NCBI RefSeq assembly: GCF_019931755.1
Contig: NZ_CP082918.1
Location: 724,001-788,000, forward strand
Reading direction: 5' to 3'
DNA: 64,000 nucleotides
Source of the DNA: Sutcliffiella horikoshii
GTDB taxonomy: Bacteria > Bacillota > Bacilli > Bacillales > Bacillaceae_I
The translations under genes were made by a program, and so were the position numbers. Positions within the stretch are counted from its first letter, which is position 1; every line of letters begins with the position of its first letter. This document shows, one piece after another, positions 60,550 to 64,000 of the stretch. Below the pieces are notes generated by a model. The model had not been told where the DNA came from. It ran no database searches and was given only the letters and a program-made list of their open reading frames with translations.

Positions 60550-60700
60550 AAGATGCAACCTCGAAATTTTAGTATTTTTACCATCCCTAATTCTACATAA
60601 TTTATGAACATTTTGGAATGGATAATACGAAGCAAACAAAAAACTGGCAGGATTATTTGCGGATTTGCTATTCTATTAAAAAGAAGGAGATGACAGTCAA

Positions 60701-61081
60701 ATGGAATTCAAAATGAAAGAAGTGGGATTTACAACGAACTTAGAATATGGAGAATTACATGTTGCAGGGGATGAACAGTATGGTTTCCGTCCATATCAGT
60801 TGATGGTATCTTCCATCGCAGTCTGCAGTGGAGGCGTGCTAAAGAGCATCCTAAAGAAAAAGCGTCTAGAAATTGAAGATATAGGCATTAAAGCAGACGT
60901 TACCCGTAATGAAAAAGAAGCAAACCGAATCGAGAAGATACATATCCATTACACGATTAAAGGTAAAGACTTGGTGGAGAGCAAAATTGAGTCTGCTATC
61001 GAACTTGCCAGCAAAAACTGCCCGATGGTCCAATCTGTCAAAGGCAGCATTGAAATTGAAGAGACATTTGAATTGGTTTAA
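60701..61081 (+). CDS. OsmC/Ohr family protein
   Basis: 126 aa. The two family Cys are present: SIAVCSGGVLKSIL and SKNCPMVQSVKGS. OsmC/Ohr proteins reduce organic hydroperoxides with these residues, although short members such as this also include non-peroxidases. GAAGGAG before the ATG. Own terminator. Confidence 0.85.
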   Translation: MEFKMKEVGFTTNLEYGELHVAGDEQYGFRPYQLMVSSIAVCSGGVLKSILKKKRLEIEDIGIKADVTRNEKEANRIEKIHIHYTIKGKDLVESKIESAIELASKNCPMVQSVKGSIEIEETFELV

Positions 61082-61091
61082 CAGATTTTGA

Positions 61092-61126
61092 AGCGCTGTC
61101 CACTTAGTTGGATAGTGCTTTTTTTG
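61092..61126 (+). terminator. Terminator of the OsmC gene
   Basis: AGCGCTGTCC / GGATAGTGCT hairpin, then seven T. Confidence 0.8.
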
Positions 61127-61180
61127 TTTAGGGGATTAAACTTCGGACATTTAGACTTGCCAAACAAATTGAAGGCATCT

Positions 61181-61208
61181 CCAAACCCCTCCAAACCCCT
61201 CCAAACAC
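61181..61208. repeat. 10-bp tandem repeat
   Basis: CCAAACCCCT twice plus a partial third copy. Short and intergenic, no evident role. Confidence 0.7.
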
Positions 61209-61304
61209 TTTACCACAAGTATTTTCATAAACTAACTATCATATAAAATCAAAAAGGAAAATTTTATCATATGTAGAATACAAACAGATAAGGGTGCAAA
61301 AACA

Positions 61305-62051
61305 ATGATAATTCTAAAATCCGAAAGAGAAATTGAAGCAATGGCAAAGGCCGGGAAACTCTTGGCTGCCTGCCACAGACGATTGGCGAAAATGATCAGA
61401 CCAGGTATTACCACCATGCAGATTGATAAGTATGTGGATGCATTCCTAAAAAAGAATGGTGCTAAATCGGAGCAATACGGTTACAAGGGATATCAGTTTG
61501 CCACTTGTGCTTCCATTAATGATGAGATCTGTCACGGCTTCCCGAGAGAGATACCCCTAAAAAAAGGAGATCTGGTCACGATTGATATGGTAGTAAATTT
61601 AAATGGTGCACTCGCTGATTCGGCCTGGACCTATGCAGTTGGTGAGGTGAGTGATGCAGCGAGAAAGCTGATGGATGTGACGAAAAAATCCTTATATATT
61701 GGAATTGAACAGGCTGTTATCGGCAACCGTCTGGGGTATATCGGTCATGCTATTCAAACGTATGTAGAGGGAGAAGGGTATTCGGTTGTCCGTGATTTTA
61801 CTGGGCACGGTATTGGCAAGAACATTCATGAAGAGCCGCAAGTGTTCCATTTTGGTTCGCCTGGGCGGGGTGTCCGTCTAAAGGAAGGAATGGTCATCAC
61901 CATTGAACCGATGGTAAACGAAGGCACTTGGCACAGTAAGATGGACGATAATCGATGGACGGCGAGAACAGTAGATGGAAAGCTTTCCGCACAATATGAA
62001 CATACCATTGCCATCACAAAGAATGGGCCGGTTATTTTGACAGAACAATAG
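61305..62051 (+). CDS. map: Type I methionine aminopeptidase (YflG/MapB-like)
   Basis: Removes the initiator Met from new proteins. 248 aa. Metal and substrate residues: His in DEICHGFPREIP, Asp in TIDMVVNLNG and LADSAWTYA, His in FTGHGIGKNIHEEPQV, Glu in TIEPMVNEG and YEHTIAITKNG. It lies away from the ribosomal-protein cluster that holds the main map gene in Bacillus, so it is likely the second (YflG-type) enzyme. Ends 16 bp before the next ORF. Confidence 0.92.
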   Translation: MIILKSEREIEAMAKAGKLLAACHRRLAKMIRPGITTMQIDKYVDAFLKKNGAKSEQYGYKGYQFATCASINDEICHGFPREIPLKKGDLVTIDMVVNLNGALADSAWTYAVGEVSDAARKLMDVTKKSLYIGIEQAVIGNRLGYIGHAIQTYVEGEGYSVVRDFTGHGIGKNIHEEPQVFHFGSPGRGVRLKEGMVITIEPMVNEGTWHSKMDDNRWTARTVDGKLSAQYEHTIAITKNGPVILTEQ

Positions 62052-62067
62052 AAAGAGGCGGGAAAAG

Positions 62068-62790
62068 TTGATAAAGAAAATGAATGATCTAAACGCCTAT
62101 GAATGGATAGAAAAAGATACAGTAAGTGTTGATTTGGAAAATTGGAATGGCGGCAAGGTGGGCAATCTAATCCCAAATCGTTATACCCACTATTGCAAAA
62201 TCATGAATTCTACTTTTTATCGAGACCGAAGTATCCGAGATGAGACACTTCTTTGGAACCAGATTCATCCAAATGATGAGGTGAAAAACGATTTAGGAGA
62301 AGGGATTACCTTGAAGGAGCTCGCTGAAAAATATGACATCCCTTATGACAAAAAGATCAGCAGTATATCAATTGAAAGAAAGCTCGGCGGCTGTCCAAGA
62401 TATTTGATCTATCCTGATGAAGGTCGTATCAATCTGGATGTACTCAAGGAAATGACCAAGGTACTGGCACCCTTCACAAAAGAAAAAACATGCTACTTCT
62501 TCTATAATATCCTTAAACTAATAGGCAGGATTCCCAATCACGAAATAGAAAACGGGCATTTATATACAGGCGAACTCATCGATATATTCAATATATACAA
62601 CAAGGGGGACATGGACGGATTGGCATCGCCCACATATTGGTGGCCTGAAGACCGAAGCTGGTGCATGTTCACCGACTATGACCTTGATTTCACGATTTTC
62701 GGGGGAAGTAATCAGATGCTCGATGCACTAATTTCAAACAAGAAACTAGAATGTATCGAAGTAGATTTGGACACACGAGTTGATGATTAA
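62068..62790 (+). CDS. Hypothetical protein, 240 aa
   Basis: I do not recognise the family. TTG start with GGCGGG upstream, 16 bp behind map and before a terminator, so co-transcribed. Soluble, acidic, mixed alpha/beta, rich in aromatic residues (YEWIEKDTVSVDLENWNGG, SPTYWWPEDRSWCMFTDYDLDF). The C-terminal WWPEDRSWCMFTDYDLDFTIFGG looks like an immunity-protein-style beta hairpin, but I saw no toxin partner. Confidence 0.65.
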   Translation: MIKKMNDLNAYEWIEKDTVSVDLENWNGGKVGNLIPNRYTHYCKIMNSTFYRDRSIRDETLLWNQIHPNDEVKNDLGEGITLKELAEKYDIPYDKKISSISIERKLGGCPRYLIYPDEGRINLDVLKEMTKVLAPFTKEKTCYFFYNILKLIGRIPNHEIENGHLYTGELIDIFNIYNKGDMDGLASPTYWWPEDRSWCMFTDYDLDFTIFGGSNQMLDALISNKKLECIEVDLDTRVDD

Positions 62791-62800
62791 TAATCAATAG

Positions 62801-62826
62801 AAACCACTCTCCCCGAGTGGTTTTTT
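62801..62826 (+). terminator. Terminator
   Basis: AACCACTC / GAGTGGTT hairpin followed by T. Confidence 0.85.
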
Positions 62827-62834
62827 AGAACCAT

Positions 62835-62897
62835 TTTTGAAATTAAGTTTCAAAATTAAAAATAATCGTTGACACTAAATGTCAGAAAATTTATACT
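62835..62897 (+). promoter_or_regulatory. Promoter and operator candidates of the amino-sugar kinase operon
   Basis: TTGACA (62869), 17-nt spacer, TATACT (62892) is a strong sigma-A promoter. TGACA CTAAA TGTCA overlaps its -35. Upstream is TTTTGAAA TTAAG TTTCAAAA (62835-62855), a perfect 8-bp-arm inverted repeat. Both are candidate sites for the MurR/RpiR regulator encoded downstream. Confidence 0.6.
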
Positions 62898-62927
62898 TAT
62901 CTTATTAAAAGTGTTAGGGGAAAGACA

Positions 62928-63923
62928 ATGATCATAGGCATTGATGGGGGAGGCACCAAGACTACCGGAGTGGCTGTAGACAAGGATGGAAACATCCTTG
63001 CATTTAAAACGGTAGGTCCTTCTAACCCGAATAGTTCGTCCGAAGAAACAGTTCGTCATGAAATCAATGAGTTGTTTTCTATTTTAACAAAAGGGAAAGC
63101 GCTTACAGAAAAAGATGTTGTTTTTGCAGGAATATCAGGTGTCGAAAGTGGCGGAAAAAAAGAGTGGTTCATCAAGTTGTTGAGAGAGTTCACAGGTCCG
63201 CTTGCCACTATTTTCGTAGATAACGATGCTGTGACAGCACTTTATTCGGAAACTAAAGGCCAACCAGGAATTGTATGTATCAGCGGAACGGGTTCTATCG
63301 TTTATGGTATCAATGACAGCCAAAAACGTGACCGTGTCGGTGGCTGGGGTTTCCTGATTGGCGATGAGTATAGTGGATTTGCAGTAGGGAAAAAAGCGTT
63401 GGAACATATTTTTTCTGAATTGGATCATGGTGAGTTACCTGGCGAAATGGCAAATCGAATTCTACGCCAATTTTACGTGGAAACTGTCCCTGAATTAATC
63501 CCCGTTATGTATGAGATGGGGAAAAGCCGGGACCGAGTGGCGTCCATTGCTAAAATTGTGATTGAGCTTTCTGATAAAGGTGATGAAAGAGCCATCAAAT
63601 TCCTACATGAAGCAGCAGACTCCATGTTAAAAGACATTACTTTACTATTTAAAAAGTTATATGAGCGCGAAGGCGACCACAAACAAATACCTATTGTGTT
63701 AACAGGCGGAATCAATCAGCATGCCAAAGAGATCATAACTTATTTGCAAGAAAAAGGGTTGAAAGAGCGTTCGCCGTTTTCTTTCAAGCTGGCAGCCCAA
63801 CATCCTGTGGCAGGTGCTATCTATGCTGCGCATAAGGAAATAGGGAAAAACATCACTCCTTCGTTTGTGAAAAGGTTGGAAGAAGAGTTAACAACATGGG
63901 TGAAAACGGATGTAAAAGGATGA
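62928..63923 (+). CDS. N-acetylglucosamine/N-acetylmuramic acid kinase (BadF/BcrA/MurK-like)
   Basis: 331-aa kinase of the actin/hexokinase-like fold. MIIGIDGGGTKTTGVAVDK binds phosphate, IFVDNDAVTALY carries a catalytic-site Asp, and ISGTGSIVYGIND and VGGWGFLIGDEYSG follow. This is the GlcNAc kinase / MurK signature. MurK phosphorylates MurNAc and GlcNAc released in wall turnover. A MurR/RpiR-type regulator begins 6 bp after its stop, supporting a wall-sugar recycling operon. Confidence 0.88.
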   Translation: MIIGIDGGGTKTTGVAVDKDGNILAFKTVGPSNPNSSSEETVRHEINELFSILTKGKALTEKDVVFAGISGVESGGKKEWFIKLLREFTGPLATIFVDNDAVTALYSETKGQPGIVCISGTGSIVYGINDSQKRDRVGGWGFLIGDEYSGFAVGKKALEHIFSELDHGELPGEMANRILRQFYVETVPELIPVMYEMGKSRDRVASIAKIVIELSDKGDERAIKFLHEAADSMLKDITLLFKKLYEREGDHKQIPIVLTGGINQHAKEIITYLQEKGLKERSPFSFKLAAQHPVAGAIYAAHKEIGKNITPSFVKRLEEELTTWVKTDVKG

Positions 63924-63929
63924 TAGAAA

Positions 63930-64000
63930 ATGAATGGTGGACTATTACGATTACGTGAAGCATTATCAACGATCAATCCGGCGGAGAGGAATGCCGCTAC
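63930..64000 (+). CDS. MurR/RpiR family transcriptional regulator (5' part only)
   Basis: The window ends after 23 codons. The visible MNGGLLRLREALSTINPAER followed by NAA is the opening of the RpiR-type HTH domain. It lies 6 bp behind the kinase gene. In B. subtilis the MurR repressor sits in the MurNAc operon; the rest of such an operon would be outside the window. Confidence 0.7.
   Translation, partial: MNGGLLRLREALSTINPAERNAA

Overview
The window is low-GC Gram-positive chromosome, most consistent with the family Bacillaceae. The support is gene content: MreBH, CstA, an AzgA-type permease close to PbuO, a KinB-type sporulation kinase, a bacterial NO synthase, YwbE, YfhP-type, YfkK/YfkI/YfkH and YitT proteins, and a zinc-free S14. 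AGGAGG-type ribosome binding sites and frequent TTG/GTG starts fit the same group. I could not assign a genus. There are no rRNA or tRNA genes, no prophage module and no CRISPR array, so this is mostly core and soft-core chromosome.

Layout. 0-9.2 kb: an oxidoreductase, a SET protein, zinc-free ribosomal protein S14 behind a Zur box, phosphatidylserine synthase, a MerR regulator coupled to an AidB-type acyl-CoA dehydrogenase, CstA, and an orphan membrane histidine kinase with a small HTH protein. 9.2-19.2 kb: aldehyde dehydrogenase behind a palindromic operator, an MFS transporter with a structured leader, YwbE, GDPD, an HpaB-type monooxygenase, a D-threonine aldolase-like PLP enzyme, and an amidase/M20 peptidase operon. 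19.3-31.7 kb: a heterodimeric ABC exporter, an AGCS symporter, an EAL phosphodiesterase, a KinB-like kinase, a Rieske-flavoprotein, a DEAD-box helicase and a cytochrome P450 interrupted by one in-frame TGA.

31.8-45.8 kb: a zinc-ribbon/FxLYD membrane protein paired with a PDZ-less HtrA-type protease, a 52-bp tandem repeat array, NlpC/P60, arylamine N-acetyltransferase, TspO-like, SpoVB-like and YitT proteins, NO synthase, MreBH behind a predicted SigI promoter, and a class F sortase coupled to a DUF4397 surface protein with an MPQTG sorting motif. 45.9-64 kb: a purine permease, a two-component system followed by an HtrA protease with the same direct-repeat operator upstream of each transcript, the yfk cluster, a PfeT/ZosA-type P1B4 ATPase with a PerR-like box, transporters, OsmC, methionine aminopeptidase, and the start of a MurNAc/GlcNAc salvage operon (kinase plus MurR/RpiR regulator cut by the window edge).

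The most striking non-coding signals are: five copies of a 125-127 bp intergenic element whose ends form a conserved interrupted stem with compensatory changes; the 52-bp tandem array; the shared 11-bp-period repeats upstream of the response regulator and htrA; and GGGTCTGACCC / GGGACAGGTCCC palindromes scattered between genes. I saw no large unknown multi-gene system. The best candidates for undescribed biology are the covarying repeat element, the sortase F/DUF4397 pair, and the zinc-ribbon/PDZ-less protease pair.
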